From contig JAFVOS010000004.1 of assembly GCA_017505705.1 (NCBI GenBank), positions 1-64,000 of the forward strand: a stretch of DNA of 64,000 bases, read 5' to 3'. How positions within the stretch are numbered: position 1 is the first letter of the stretch; each line of letters opens with the position of its first letter. Of the stretch, positions 24,429 through 31,910 are shown piece after piece. The translations under genes were made by a program, and so were the position numbers. The notes under the pieces are model-generated. The model saw only the letters and a list, made by a program, of their open reading frames with translations, ran no database searches and was not told the origin of the DNA. The DNA comes from Alphaproteobacteria bacterium (GTDB lineage Bacteria > Pseudomonadota > Alphaproteobacteria > Rs-D84).

Positions 24429-25988
24429 ATGGTTCAATATATGGATAAAAATTCTGGATTTGCCCAGTGGAATGCAAACAAGAACGCATCTGAAAAAAAA
24501 TCTCCGTTTTCTGGTTTTTTATGGTGGTTCATGATTTTTGTTGGCGTATGGTGGATACTGGGGGTATTAATGGCCCCAAAGACAACAGAAATTGCCAACG
24601 ATGCAACACCCCAGGTTGATATATCTGCTGTTCCGGTGGTTAATCTGGAAAATGAAGATATTAAATTTCAGGTTCAGGGTTTGCGCATATCAGACATTGA
24701 ACTGAAAAAATTTAATGTATCTGCATCAGATAAAGTTCCTGTGACACTGTTGGCGGACAAATCGTATGCAGAATTTGGATTGGTTGCCAATGGAACAACG
24801 GCCCCAAACACAGCAACGATATGGACAGAAAAAAATGGCGCAATGACATGGCGCAATTCTGATGGCGTAGAATTTACACGTACGATAACCACAGACCAAT
24901 ATACAATTCAAGTATCTGATACTATAAAAAATAATACTGGACGTGATTTATCTTTTGCACCATATGGTCGTATTGCAAGAACAAACGATGTACAAAATTC
25001 TGCAGGCGTATCTGTTGGGGCAATTGCATACGAAAACAACGATTTAGAGCGCATAGATTGGCGCAAAATGGATAAGCGTTCGTTCGCATACACAACAACA
25101 ACTGGATTTATTGGGTTTGCAGACCAATACTGGGAAACTGTTTTGGCACTGAACGTTCCAGATCAGACAATGACACTGAAAAAAACATCTGATATTTACG
25201 GTGCAGATGTTGTTGCACACGCCCAAACGATTGCCCCTGGCGCAACAGGCAATATATCATATGTAATTTATACAGGCCCCCTGGAACCAAGTGCCCTGGA
25301 CACAGCAAACAAGTATATTAATGGTATCGACAACACAATTGATTATGGGTGGTTTGGATTCTTGGCACGACCAATGCTGTGGTTTATTAATGCACTGAAC
25401 AGCCTGGTTTTAAATTATGGTGTGGCAATAATCTTAATGACACTGATATTGCGCATGCTGATGTGGCCGTTGACACGTAAATCATATACATCTATGATTG
25501 CGATGCAGAAAATGCAACCAGAAATGCAGCGCATTCAAAAACTGTATGCAAATGATAAAATGCGTCTGCAGATGGAAATGATGAAACTGTATCAAACACA
25601 CAAGACGTCTCCAATGTCTGGGTGTTTGCCAATGCTGATTCAGATTCCTATTTTCTTTGCCCTGTACAAGGCCCTGTTGGTATCCGTACAGATGCGCAGT
25701 GCGAATTTCCTGTGGATATCTGATTTAGCGGTAATGGATCCCTATTTTATCTTACCAATATTGATGGGGGCGACAATGTGGCTGCAACAATACCTGCAAA
25801 GCCCGTCACGTGGCAAAGCGTTCAATAAAAACGATATTACAGCACAGACACAAAAAATGATGCGCTGGATGCCAGTTCTGTTTACAATAATGTTTGCGTG
25901 GATGCCAGCAGGCCTGGTGTTGTACTGGACAGTATCCAACATTTTTGGAATCGTGCAAATGTATGCAATCAAAAAAGCAGGAAAATAA
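24429..25988 (+). CDS. yidC: Membrane protein insertase YidC
   Basis: Inserts and folds inner-membrane proteins alone or with Sec. The 519 residues start with a membrane helix (about 25-50, WWFMIFVGVWWILGVLMAP), then the large periplasmic beta-domain of Gram-negative YidC. The conserved insertase core follows, with RMLMWPLTRKSYTSMIAMQK, IQKLYANDKMRLQMEMMKLY, SPMSGCLPMLIQIPIFFALY and AWMPAGLVLYW. It follows lspA directly; AAGGATGG serves as its ribosome site. The rpmH-rnpA neighbours usual for yidC are not here. Confidence 0.95.
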   Translation: MVQYMDKNSGFAQWNANKNASEKKSPFSGFLWWFMIFVGVWWILGVLMAPKTTEIANDATPQVDISAVPVVNLENEDIKFQVQGLRISDIELKKFNVSASDKVPVTLLADKSYAEFGLVANGTTAPNTATIWTEKNGAMTWRNSDGVEFTRTITTDQYTIQVSDTIKNNTGRDLSFAPYGRIARTNDVQNSAGVSVGAIAYENNDLERIDWRKMDKRSFAYTTTTGFIGFADQYWETVLALNVPDQTMTLKKTSDIYGADVVAHAQTIAPGATGNISYVIYTGPLEPSALDTANKYINGIDNTIDYGWFGFLARPMLWFINALNSLVLNYGVAIILMTLILRMLMWPLTRKSYTSMIAMQKMQPEMQRIQKLYANDKMRLQMEMMKLYQTHKTSPMSGCLPMLIQIPIFFALYKALLVSVQMRSANFLWISDLAVMDPYFILPILMGATMWLQQYLQSPSRGKAFNKNDITAQTQKMMRWMPVLFTIMFAWMPAGLVLYWTVSNIFGIVQMYAIKKAGK

Positions 25989-26016
25989 AAAACCCGCCAA
26001 TGGCGGGATTTTTTAT
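25988..26016. terminator. Bidirectional terminator between yidC and the FKBP gene
   Basis: CCCGCC(AATG-type loop)GGCGGG at 25993-26007 with A6 before and T6 after; it serves both convergent genes. Confidence 0.8.
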
Positions 26017-26028
26017 TTTCAGATTAAA

Positions 26029-26355
26029 TTATTCTGCCTCAACTATATCGACAACTGTCACCTTAAACACAACATCCTTGCCAGCCAATTCTGGAACATA
26101 ATCTGTTGGGAATGTAATATTTACATCACGTGATTCACCCTTAACCGCACCGATTAATTGATCTTCAAATCCTGGAACGAATTGACCGCTGCCTAATTTT
26201 AATGGGAAAGCTTCGGCGGTACCACCTGGGAACTGAACACCATCCAAGAACCCTGCAAAATTAATAACCACTGTATCACCATTCTGGGCACCAGCATTAC
26301 TGTCACACGCACCCAAAACACCACACAACCCCAAAGCAATCATCAGTTTTTTCAT
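26029..26355 (-). CDS. FKBP-type peptidyl-prolyl isomerase lipoprotein
   Basis: A 108-residue periplasmic prolyl isomerase anchored by lipid. The signal [17 protein letters not shown] ends in the lipobox LGAC. The short FKBP core follows ([17 protein letters not shown], then [20 protein letters not shown] and VFKVTVVDI), with the GFE(D/E) motif of the domain. It lacks the dimerisation arm of FkpA and is close in size to the trigger-factor PPIase domain. It probably helps fold envelope proteins. Confidence 0.8.
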   Translation of the reverse strand: MKKLMIALGLCGVLGACDSNAGAQNGDTVVINFAGFLDGVQFPGGTAEAFPLKLGSGQFVPGFEDQLIGAVKGESRDVNITFPTDYVPELAGKDVVFKVTVVDIVEAE

Positions 26356-26385
26356 ATGTATTCCCTTTTATTTGTTAAGTTAGTT

Positions 26386-26943
26386 CTAATTGTTATATAT
26401 GCACCGGAAACCGTATTCACGCATTGTTGAACCCTCAGCTTCGATGCGATAATCAAAATATGGCGTCGGACGCATTACATCGAACGAAGGTTTATCATAA
26501 ACCATAACGATGCTGGATGCATTACGACCACAAATTCGTTTCATCTCATAATCAGCGACAGCAGCCAATACGGTACGACTGTCACCATTAATGTCCATGC
26601 CATCTGCATTCTGCATCAGACGCAGACGCATCTCACGCAAATCGGAATTCCCCAGTAAGATTTGTACACGAACCATTGCGCCATGATATTCTTGCCAGCG
26701 TGTTTCCATACGTGACGTATTCCAACGATTGGCTGTCTGTTCCTTTTCAGCCGGTGTTTTCGGTTTATACGAATCAATGTTCGCAAACTGGTTATCAGCC
26801 TGCATAAAGCCACTGGTACGTTCGTTATACAATGGGGCATCTTCGCCACCCTGGGCAAAATCTTTTTCGTTGTAAGGCGCATTTCCGCCACAACCAGCCA
26901 GAATCAATCCAGAGCACAGCGCAAAAAGAATTGTTTTTTTCAT
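26386..26943 (-). CDS. Uncharacterised lipoprotein
   Basis: No function recognised. The 185-residue product begins with a lipoprotein signal (MKKTILFALCSGLILAGC) with lipobox LAGC, then a polar region. A conserved-looking C-terminal domain has Cys residues (MKRICGRNASSIVMVYD, then EYGFRCIYN) that could form a disulphide in the periplasm. The ATG at 26943 has AAAAAGATATG context; an upstream in-frame start adds five residues. It is 30 bases upstream of the FKBP gene on the same strand. Confidence 0.6.
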   Translation of the reverse strand: MKKTILFALCSGLILAGCGGNAPYNEKDFAQGGEDAPLYNERTSGFMQADNQFANIDSYKPKTPAEKEQTANRWNTSRMETRWQEYHGAMVRVQILLGNSDLREMRLRLMQNADGMDINGDSRTVLAAVADYEMKRICGRNASSIVMVYDKPSFDVMRPTPYFDYRIEAEGSTMREYGFRCIYNN

Positions 26944-26987
26944 ATCTTTTTCTCTCACTTTTTTTTAATTTTATCAAATAAACCTTT

Positions 26988-27016
26988 TTGATTCAAGTCA
27001 CGATTTATGATAAAAT
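26988..27016 (+). promoter_or_regulatory. virB11-like gene promoter, predicted leaderless
   Basis: TTGATT (26988-26993), 17-bp spacer, TAAAAT (27011-27016). The ATG follows at 27025, so the predicted transcript start falls within about two bases of it. Confidence 0.6.
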
Positions 27017-27024
27017 GATGTTGT

Positions 27025-27984
27025 ATGTCTAATATAGTCTTGGAATCTTTATTGGCCCCGCTAAAAGAATTCTATACACCGTCATTCGTGGAAGAAATTG
27101 CAATAAACCACGCAGGCGAAGTATGGATGCGGTTGCATGGTGCACGTGTACCATGGGTGTCGTACCAGGCCGAAACACTTAGCAAACAGTACCTGATTGA
27201 TTTAATTCACACTGTTGCAAATATTTACGAACGCCCGTTTGATCCGATTCATGGGATGCCGGTGGTGTATGCCACCCTGCCCGGCAACCATCGATTTACT
27301 GCAATTGCTGGGCCAAACGTTCAATATGATGAACGTGATGTGACAGGTGGGGTTGCGATGAATATTCGTGGTGGTGGCGCATCTGATACCAGTTTTGAAA
27401 ACTATCATTTAAAACGTGGCCAGGCATTATTAAAAGTAAAACCACGTGAAAATGTTCGCCCAGACGATCCATACGACAGATTGATGGGCGCCATTAACGA
27501 TGGCAGTCCTATATTAATCAGCGGCGCAACAGCCACTGGGAAAACAACCTTTTTAAACCACTTGCTGACGCTGATCGATCAAAACAGTCGTGTTATCACC
27601 GTCGAAGACGCACATGAAATACGTGTCCCCCAGGCAAATCGTGTTCATTTTGTACTATCCAGGACAGAACAAACAAATGATATGAACTATGCCAGATTGC
27701 TGGATTTGGTGGTACGCATGACCCCAGACGTTATAATTGGCGGGGAAATTTCAACTGATAATGCGGCAGTACTGTGGGAAATGCTGGGGACGGGTCACGA
27801 TCATTTCTATACAACGATTCACGCCGAAAGCGCTGAGGCTGCATACGCAGCATTTGCGGATCGCATTTTACATACCCAGCCTGCATATAATCGAACCGAT
27901 TTGATTGCGGAAATGAAAAAGAAAATTCGTGTTGTACAGCTGTCGCGCGATGGGGCATTGCGTGCTGTGACAGAAGTGGTTTAA
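27025..27984 (+). CDS. VirB11-like secretion ATPase
   Basis: A hexameric ATPase of type IV secretion/conjugation systems, 319 residues. The N-terminal domain (FVEEIAINHAGEVWMRLHG) is followed by the RecA-like domain with Walker A SGATATGKTT, the Asp box TVEDAHEIRV, Walker B MTPDVIIGGEIS and the His box YTTIHAES. All catalytic motifs are intact. No other clear VirB genes are adjacent. The small highly charged gene at 28005 follows and may be co-transcribed. The rest of the apparatus may be elsewhere, or the ATPase may serve several dispersed membrane proteins. Confidence 0.9.
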   Translation: MSNIVLESLLAPLKEFYTPSFVEEIAINHAGEVWMRLHGARVPWVSYQAETLSKQYLIDLIHTVANIYERPFDPIHGMPVVYATLPGNHRFTAIAGPNVQYDERDVTGGVAMNIRGGGASDTSFENYHLKRGQALLKVKPRENVRPDDPYDRLMGAINDGSPILISGATATGKTTFLNHLLTLIDQNSRVITVEDAHEIRVPQANRVHFVLSRTEQTNDMNYARLLDLVVRMTPDVIIGGEISTDNAAVLWEMLGTGHDHFYTTIHAESAEAAYAAFADRILHTQPAYNRTDLIAEMKKKIRVVQLSRDGALRAVTEVV

Positions 27985-28004
27985 AAAACTAAGGAGAAAA
28001 AGCA

Positions 28005-28262
28005 ATGGATGACGAAGGAATAACAATTACAGACCCAAACTATCGGGTGCCAGTTGACGGAACTATGGAACAGGAACTGAAAAGACACGAAGCAGAAAAT
28101 CTGCGTCGTGCCGAAGAAAAAGAAACCCAAATGTTGGAGGCGTCTTGGCAACGCTCGTTAAAACGGGCAGAAAGACGCAAAAAATTCATGAACGGAATAA
28201 AGAAGATCTTTGCTCGTAAAAGTAATGAAATGTCGAATTCAGGCAACCAGATACAAAGATGA
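28005..28262 (+). CDS. Small charged helical protein after the VirB11-like gene
   Basis: Function not recognised. The 85-residue product has an acidic start (MDDEGITITDPNYRVPVDG), then a long highly charged helix (EQELKRHEAENLRRAEEKET) and a very basic tail (RSLKRAERRKKFMNGIKKIF). AAGGAGAAAAAG gives a strong ribosome site, 20 bases after the VirB11-like gene. It could be a cytoplasmic partner of the ATPase; that is positional inference only. Confidence 0.6.
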   Translation: MDDEGITITDPNYRVPVDGTMEQELKRHEAENLRRAEEKETQMLEASWQRSLKRAERRKKFMNGIKKIFARKSNEMSNSGNQIQR

Positions 28263-28263
28263 A

Positions 28264-28287
28264 AAATCCCCGATTGGGGATTTTTAT
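28264..28287 (+). terminator. Terminator of the VirB11-like operon
   Basis: AATCCCC(GATT)GGGGATT at 28265-28282 followed by T-rich sequence, right after the stop of the small charged gene. Confidence 0.75.
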
Positions 28288-28305
28288 TTTTTTCAAAAAA
28301 AGTAC

Positions 28306-28334
28306 TTGCATTTATTTCCGCAACAATATATTAT
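28306..28334 (+). promoter_or_regulatory. tRNA-Asp promoter
   Basis: TTGCAT (28306-28311), 17-bp spacer, TATTAT (28329-28334), 15 bases before the tRNA. Confidence 0.6.
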
Positions 28335-28348
28335 ACATAACGCTTTAA

Positions 28349-28425
28349 GGGGTTGTAGCTCAGCTGGTTAGAGCGTCTGCCTGTCACGCAGAAGGTCGCG
28401 GGTTCGAGCCCCGTCAATCCCGCCA
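28349..28425 (+). tRNA. tRNA-Asp (GTC)
   Basis: Full cloverleaf with acceptor GGGGTTG, anticodon loop CTGTCAC (anticodon GTC), T-loop GGTTCGAGCC and encoded CCA. It has its own promoter and terminator. Confidence 0.96.
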
Positions 28426-28432
28426 GCTATTC

Positions 28433-28458
28433 ACACCGTCGTACGACGGTGTTTTTTC
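28433..28458 (+). terminator. tRNA-Asp terminator
   Basis: CACCGTC(GTAC)GACGGTG at 28434-28451 followed by T6. Confidence 0.85.
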
Positions 28459-28519
28459 TTATTAACTAGCGAAGAATATTGTTTATAATAAAGACTGTAA
28501 TCAAAGAAAGGAGAAATAA

Positions 28520-28939
28520 ATGAAATTCAAAATATTTGCAATTGGCGCATGCGCATTCGCACTGGCAGCATGTGATACAACCGCACAAAACCCAGAAATG
28601 TTAAAGGGTGCGAACTTTGTTGCCAACCAGCCAGGCGCAACAATAGTTCTGTCTTTTGCACCAGACGAAATGCGTGTAAATGGCAAGGTTGTAAACCTGT
28701 ATAACGGTACATATACCGCAGACGGCAACAAAATCAAATTTGATGGATTTGCATCAACCATGATGATGGGCGAACCAGCCGCAATGCAGACCGAAACAGA
28801 ATATTTCCAATTCATGCCAACCGTCGAGACATATGAACTGGAAGATGGTGTTTTAACATTAACATCTGGCGACGGAACCGAAATTATCTTTACCCAGGTC
28901 GAAGAAGTTCCAGCACCAGCCGATACAACAGCAGAATAA
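28520..28939 (+). CDS. META/HslJ-like lipoprotein
   Basis: A 139-residue outer-envelope lipoprotein. The signal MKFKIFAIGACAFALAAC ends in lipobox LAAC. The body resembles a META-type beta domain (FVANQPGATIVLSFAPDEMR, NLYNGTYTADGNKIKFDGFA, METxE-like region, YELEDGVLTLTSGDGTEIIF), where small beta hairpins repeat. Members of this family are linked to heat or antibiotic tolerance, but the exact role is unknown. GAAAGGAG precedes the ATG. Confidence 0.65.
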   Translation: MKFKIFAIGACAFALAACDTTAQNPEMLKGANFVANQPGATIVLSFAPDEMRVNGKVVNLYNGTYTADGNKIKFDGFASTMMMGEPAAMQTETEYFQFMPTVETYELEDGVLTLTSGDGTEIIFTQVEEVPAPADTTAE

Positions 28940-29010
28940 AATCGGCTATATTTACTTGACATGGGGTAAAAATACATGTATAATTTGCCAGCGTTCGATA
29001 TGAACATGGC

Positions 29011-29027
29011 AGTTTTGGCCCCATCGT
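29011..29027. repeat. Partial tRNA-Glu 5' end duplication (upstream copy)
   Basis: The 17 bases AGTTTTGGCCCCATCGT recur at 29083-29099, where they form the start of the real tRNA-Glu. The upstream copy is a fragment left by duplication or an element. Confidence 0.75.
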
Positions 29028-29048
29028 TCCTGCCTGCGCAGGAATGAC
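29024..29048. repeat. Dispersed palindromic element (VIPAQAG type)
   Basis: TTCCTGC(CTGC)GCAGGAA with flanking CG and TGAC. Read on the minus strand it encodes VIPAQAG, the well-known false-translation signature of small palindromic repeats scattered in proteobacterial genomes. Confidence 0.6.
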
Positions 29049-29088
29049 AAAGGCCATGGGATATACAAGTAGTATATTTCCAAGTTTT

Positions 29089-29164
29089 GGCCCCATCGTC
29101 TAGAGGCCTAGGACACCGCCCTTTCAAGGCGAGAACACCGGTTCGAATCCGGTTGGGGCTGCCA
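29089..29164 (+). tRNA. tRNA-Glu (TTC)
   Basis: Cloverleaf with acceptor GGCCCCA paired to TGGGGCT (one G-U), anticodon loop CTTTCAA giving TTC, and encoded CCA. Parts of it are duplicated on both sides. Confidence 0.95.
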
Positions 29165-29349
29165 AAATTACAACCGACCCTTGTGGTCGGTTTTAATTTT
29201 GCCTGTTTCCACCGAGATGAGAACCGCAGGTTCGGAGCGTCAGTTGGCGAAAACAAGTATCAACGAAGTTTGAGCCTTACGTAGCGAAAGGGGCCCATGG
29301 AGTGAAAACGAACATGGGAATCAGACAATCCGGTTGGGGCTGCCAAAAT
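29146..29349. repeat. 23-bp direct repeats of the tRNA-Glu 3' end (att-like)
   Basis: The 23 bases covering the tRNA 3' end and four more (29146-29168, starting AATCCGGTTGGGGCTGCC) recur exactly at 29327-29349. This is the pattern left by integration at a tRNA 3' end. The 158 bases between hold a tRNA terminator and no gene, so an element may have been lost. The accessory toxin locus starts 140 bases further on. Confidence 0.7.
29172..29200 (+). terminator. tRNA-Glu terminator
   Basis: AACCGACC/GGTCGGTT at 29172-29192 followed by TTAATTTT. Confidence 0.7.
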
Positions 29350-29379
29350 AAACAAAACCGCATTTTTGAGGATTTTTTA

Positions 29380-29408
29380 TTGAAAAAATTTGCGTTTTAT
29401 GATACAAT
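29380..29408 (+). promoter_or_regulatory. Toxin gene promoter
   Basis: TTGAAA (29380-29385), 17-bp spacer, TACAAT (29403-29408), upstream of two terminator hairpins and the toxin ATG. Confidence 0.55.
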
Positions 29409-29422
29409 AAGCACATTCAGCG

Positions 29423-29474
29423 GACGACATTTGGTCGTCTTTTTTTATTGCCCGCAATTGCGGGTATTTTTTTA
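29423..29474 (+). terminator. Two intrinsic terminators in the toxin leader
   Basis: GACGAC(ATTTG)GTCGTC with T8 (29423-29447), then CCCGC(AATT)GCGGG with T7 (29451-29472). Both lie between the promoter and the toxin ATG at 29489, so full transcription would need antitermination or readthrough. Confidence 0.7.
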
Positions 29475-29488
29475 CCAAAGGATTAAAT

Positions 29489-30496
29489 ATGTCAATCAAA
29501 GAATACACATCTATGCGAAACAAAGATTGGGTTCAGGCCGCAGGCACACTGGCCAATATATACGCAAAACTAAAAGGACAACAAGGTGCAAACAATGGTC
29601 GTGATTCAACCGAACAATGCGATGGAATCGTTCAAGTATCCGGATACACACGTGCCGACGGTACCGAGGTCGCCCCATACGAGCGTATTTGCCCATATCA
29701 CTATAACGGGCAAAAACCAGAAAATAAGGACAAAAAAGAAGATAAGAACAAAGAAAAAGATTTCAGCCTGAGTGGCACAGTATCGGCCAATAACACAACA
29801 AATGAAGACGATGTTATAAAACTGAAAAAGAACCTGTATAAAATGAATTACTATAAGCCCAATGAACGCAGTGAACCAGATGAAATGTTTCACAAATATG
29901 CAAATACAGAACTGATTACAGCGATTAAGGATTTTCAACGTGATAACAATTTACCCATAACCGGGCGCATATCATCGGGTGATGAAACAGAACGTGTGTT
30001 GAATACGAAGTTTGAATCACATGGCGCAAAATTTGAATATCCGGTCAATACAAACAAAAATCAAGTTGCAGTGTTTGATGGCAAGAAATTTACACTGTAC
30101 GAAAAAGACAAGCCAATTATGTCGTGGGACGCAGTATCTGGAAACAAAGGCTATCAAACACCAGAATTTCAATCTATGAAAGACAAAGGAACAATCCCAG
30201 AAGGAACATATGTCGCAAGACAACAAAGCTTACAAGGAATAACAATATACGGGTCAACAGTGGGACTTGTTGGTGTTGGGACTTGGCCTGGCGGTCAGCC
30301 ATCATGGGGCAAATCAAGAATAGCGTTAGAGGCATCTACAACAACCAATACGTACAGCAGAGGAGGGTTTTATGTACATGGTGGTTGGACTGCCGGTTCT
30401 AATGGTTGTATTGATTTGACAGAAAATTTGGCAGATTTTACACAGTGGCTAAAAAAACATGGACAAGATTTGATTGTCAAAGTATCATACAGATGA
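29489..30496 (+). CDS. Tlde1-type L,D-transpeptidase-fold peptidoglycan toxin
   Basis: Likely damages peptidoglycan in rival cells. Of 335 residues, the N-terminal part (to about 100) carries VSGYTRADGTEVAPYERIC and a charged linker. A peptidoglycan-binding-1 domain follows at about 108-175 (DVIKLKKNLYKMNYY, AIKDFQRDNNLPITGRIS). The C-terminal DUF2778/Tlde1 domain (about 195-335) has FDGKKFTLYEKDKP and the catalytic HGGWTAGSNGCIDL with its His and Cys. There is no signal peptide, so delivery by a secretion system is expected; none is seen in this window. The stop overlaps the ATG of the next gene (ATGA). Confidence 0.8.
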   Translation: MSIKEYTSMRNKDWVQAAGTLANIYAKLKGQQGANNGRDSTEQCDGIVQVSGYTRADGTEVAPYERICPYHYNGQKPENKDKKEDKNKEKDFSLSGTVSANNTTNEDDVIKLKKNLYKMNYYKPNERSEPDEMFHKYANTELITAIKDFQRDNNLPITGRISSGDETERVLNTKFESHGAKFEYPVNTNKNQVAVFDGKKFTLYEKDKPIMSWDAVSGNKGYQTPEFQSMKDKGTIPEGTYVARQQSLQGITIYGSTVGLVGVGTWPGGQPSWGKSRIALEASTTTNTYSRGGFYVHGGWTAGSNGCIDLTENLADFTQWLKKHGQDLIVKVSYR

Positions 30497-30795
30497 TGAG
30501 TTTCATAGCAGGCGTTTTATCTTTTAGTATACTATTATTCTTTATGAATGATTTGCGTGGACTTTTAAGTGTCAGCAAATGGGATGGCTTGCTATATTTT
30601 CTTTGTAATCAAAGCTGTTTAATACTTATCGACCAGATTTGTATAATCTTATTCGGTATAACGTTTGTGCTGATTGCTAGTCACACAATCAAACGATATA
30701 AATGGAAATTCCTGTTTGTTCCAATATTAGGAATGATTGTGTGGCTTATTTTAACATTGGCATACATTCTGGTTATGGATACGTTTTTTATGTGA
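30493..30795 (+). CDS. Putative immunity membrane protein A
   Basis: A 100-residue protein with three or four membrane helices (SFIAGVLSFSILLFFMND, then CLILIDQICIILFGITFVLI and a C-terminal FVPILGMIVWLILTLAYILV). The ATG at 30493 overlaps the toxin stop, so production is coupled to the toxin, as expected for cognate immunity. Inner-membrane location fits protection against a periplasm-acting wall enzyme. No sequence family was recognised and it does not resemble the two later membrane proteins. Confidence 0.6.
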   Translation: MMSFIAGVLSFSILLFFMNDLRGLLSVSKWDGLLYFLCNQSCLILIDQICIILFGITFVLIASHTIKRYKWKFLFVPILGMIVWLILTLAYILVMDTFFM

Positions 30796-30810
30796 CCACA
30801 ATTGCTATGA

Positions 30811-31011
30811 CACGAGCTTTCTTGGGGCAATTCACGTGTATGGTTGGAACCATCAAATAAAACAAATACATACGGTCGTGACAATTTTAGCATACATGGC
30901 GGGTGGTGGCCAGGTTCCGCCGGTTGTATTGATTTGACAGGACAAATAAATGCTTTTACATCTTGGCTAAAAAGTACTGGAAACGACCTGATTGTACATG
31001 TAAAATACTAG
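30811..31011 (+). pseudogene. Orphan toxin C-terminal cassette 1 (no start codon)
   Basis: From about 30820 the frame reads SWGNSRVWLEPSN, then NFSIHGGWWPGSAGCIDL, and ends in DLIVHVKY-stop. This is about 63 residues homologous to the last part of the toxin and keeps the His and Cys catalytic motif. A TGA (30808-30810) sits just upstream in frame and no start codon exists, so it is silent unless recombined onto the full gene. Its sequence has diverged but stays open, which argues against simple decay. Confidence 0.75.
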
Positions 31012-31026
31012 TAAAAAGGGTTATGT

Positions 31027-31380
31027 ATGCAAAAATGGAAACGGGTCGCAATTATCCTAAACTGTTTAAATGTGTTTTTGTTATTCGTAGGCCTTTACGA
31101 TTACTATGACTTTTTTATCAAAGAATGTCGTGATGCGTTTCCGTTTAATTATTGTCCATGGGGCGGTGAATCTATGGGCTGGGCATGGCGCAGTGCAGAT
31201 GTATATTTAACAAATCTGGTATCTTCTTGTGCCGAGTTGTTATTCTTTATTCCAGTATCATTGTATTTTTTGTATAAGAAAAACTATAAAGCAGCTTTCT
31301 GGATCGCATTAAGCCCGACCATAATATCTTGGACTGATTCTTTGCTTAGCACCCTGCTATATCATTATGCAAAATTTTAG
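31027..31380 (+). CDS. Putative immunity membrane protein B
   Basis: A 117-residue protein with about three membrane helices (VAIILNCLNVFLLFVGLYDY, then LVSSCAELLFFIPVSLYFLY and FWIALSPTIISWTDSLL) and a Cys-bearing loop (ECRDAFPFNYCPWGGE). AAAAAGGG precedes the ATG. It follows orphan cassette 1 by 15 bases, so it is the likely immunity partner of that cassette. It is not similar in sequence to protein A or C. Confidence 0.55.
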   Translation: MQKWKRVAIILNCLNVFLLFVGLYDYYDFFIKECRDAFPFNYCPWGGESMGWAWRSADVYLTNLVSSCAELLFFIPVSLYFLYKKNYKAAFWIALSPTIISWTDSLLSTLLYHYAKF

Positions 31381-31394
31381 TTGTTCAAAAATAA

Positions 31395-31550
31395 ACCCAA
31401 ACATATGGTCGTGACAATTTTAGTATACATGGTGGTATTGAACCGGGTTCCGCCGGATGTATCGATTTAACAAATTATATCGACAACTTTACAAATTGGT
31501 TTGAAAATAATGGACTGGATTTGATTTTAAGTGTAAAATACAACCAATGA
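31395..31550 (+). pseudogene. Orphan toxin C-terminal cassette 2 (no start codon)
   Basis: The frame reads TYGRDNFSIHGGIEPGSAGC and then IDLTNYIDNFTNW, ending in a stop at 31548-31550. It matches the last 50 or so residues of the toxin and is closest to cassette 1 (shared TYGRDNFSIHGG). An in-frame TAA lies at 31392-31394, so there is no independent start. The catalytic His and Cys are kept. Confidence 0.75.
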
Positions 31551-31900
31551 AACACATGAAGTCTATATTATATGTTTTGGCACTACTGATATTACTGGGC
31601 TTATCAGCTCTTGCAATGCTGGTGCCAATCTCTGAACTTCACTATATTTCTGTTATGGCACCATACCCATATATACTAGATGGTGAATGTTGTAAATATA
31701 TCGAATTTATGGGCTTAGAAATACGCACCATATATTATGTGGCCTTGTTGGTAATATATACAATTGCACAATTGGTATTTGTGTGTTTTGGGATATATAA
31801 AGCCTTCATGAAAAAGTACTTTGTTGCACTGGCATATCTGTTTGTCCCTGTTGCGATGGAAATATTTATGAGTTTGCTGCACTTACTGATATATAGCTAA
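31547..31900 (+). CDS. Putative immunity membrane protein C
   Basis: A 117-residue membrane protein with helices at about 5-27 (SILYVLALLILLGLSALAML), 63-83 (YYVALLVIYTIAQLVFVCFG) and the C-terminus (YFVALAYLFVPVAMEIFMSL). Its ATG overlaps the stop of cassette 2 (ATGA), the same coupling as at the first toxin-immunity junction. An alternative ATG lies three codons in. Likely immunity partner of cassette 2. Confidence 0.55.
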   Translation: MKHMKSILYVLALLILLGLSALAMLVPISELHYISVMAPYPYILDGECCKYIEFMGLEIRTIYYVALLVIYTIAQLVFVCFGIYKAFMKKYFVALAYLFVPVAMEIFMSLLHLLIYS

Positions 31901-31910
31901 GCAAGACTTA

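Noticed and set aside
28501-29256. Minus-strand frame containing VIPAQAG and crossing tRNA-Glu
   Set aside because: It overlaps a lipoprotein gene, a tRNA and a palindromic repeat whose false translation gives VIPAQAG; not a gene.
30811-31550. Simple frameshift decay of one long toxin gene
   Set aside because: The two fragments are homologous to the same C-terminal region, each followed by a different intact membrane protein, and both keep the catalytic motif. A tip-cassette array explains this better than decay.
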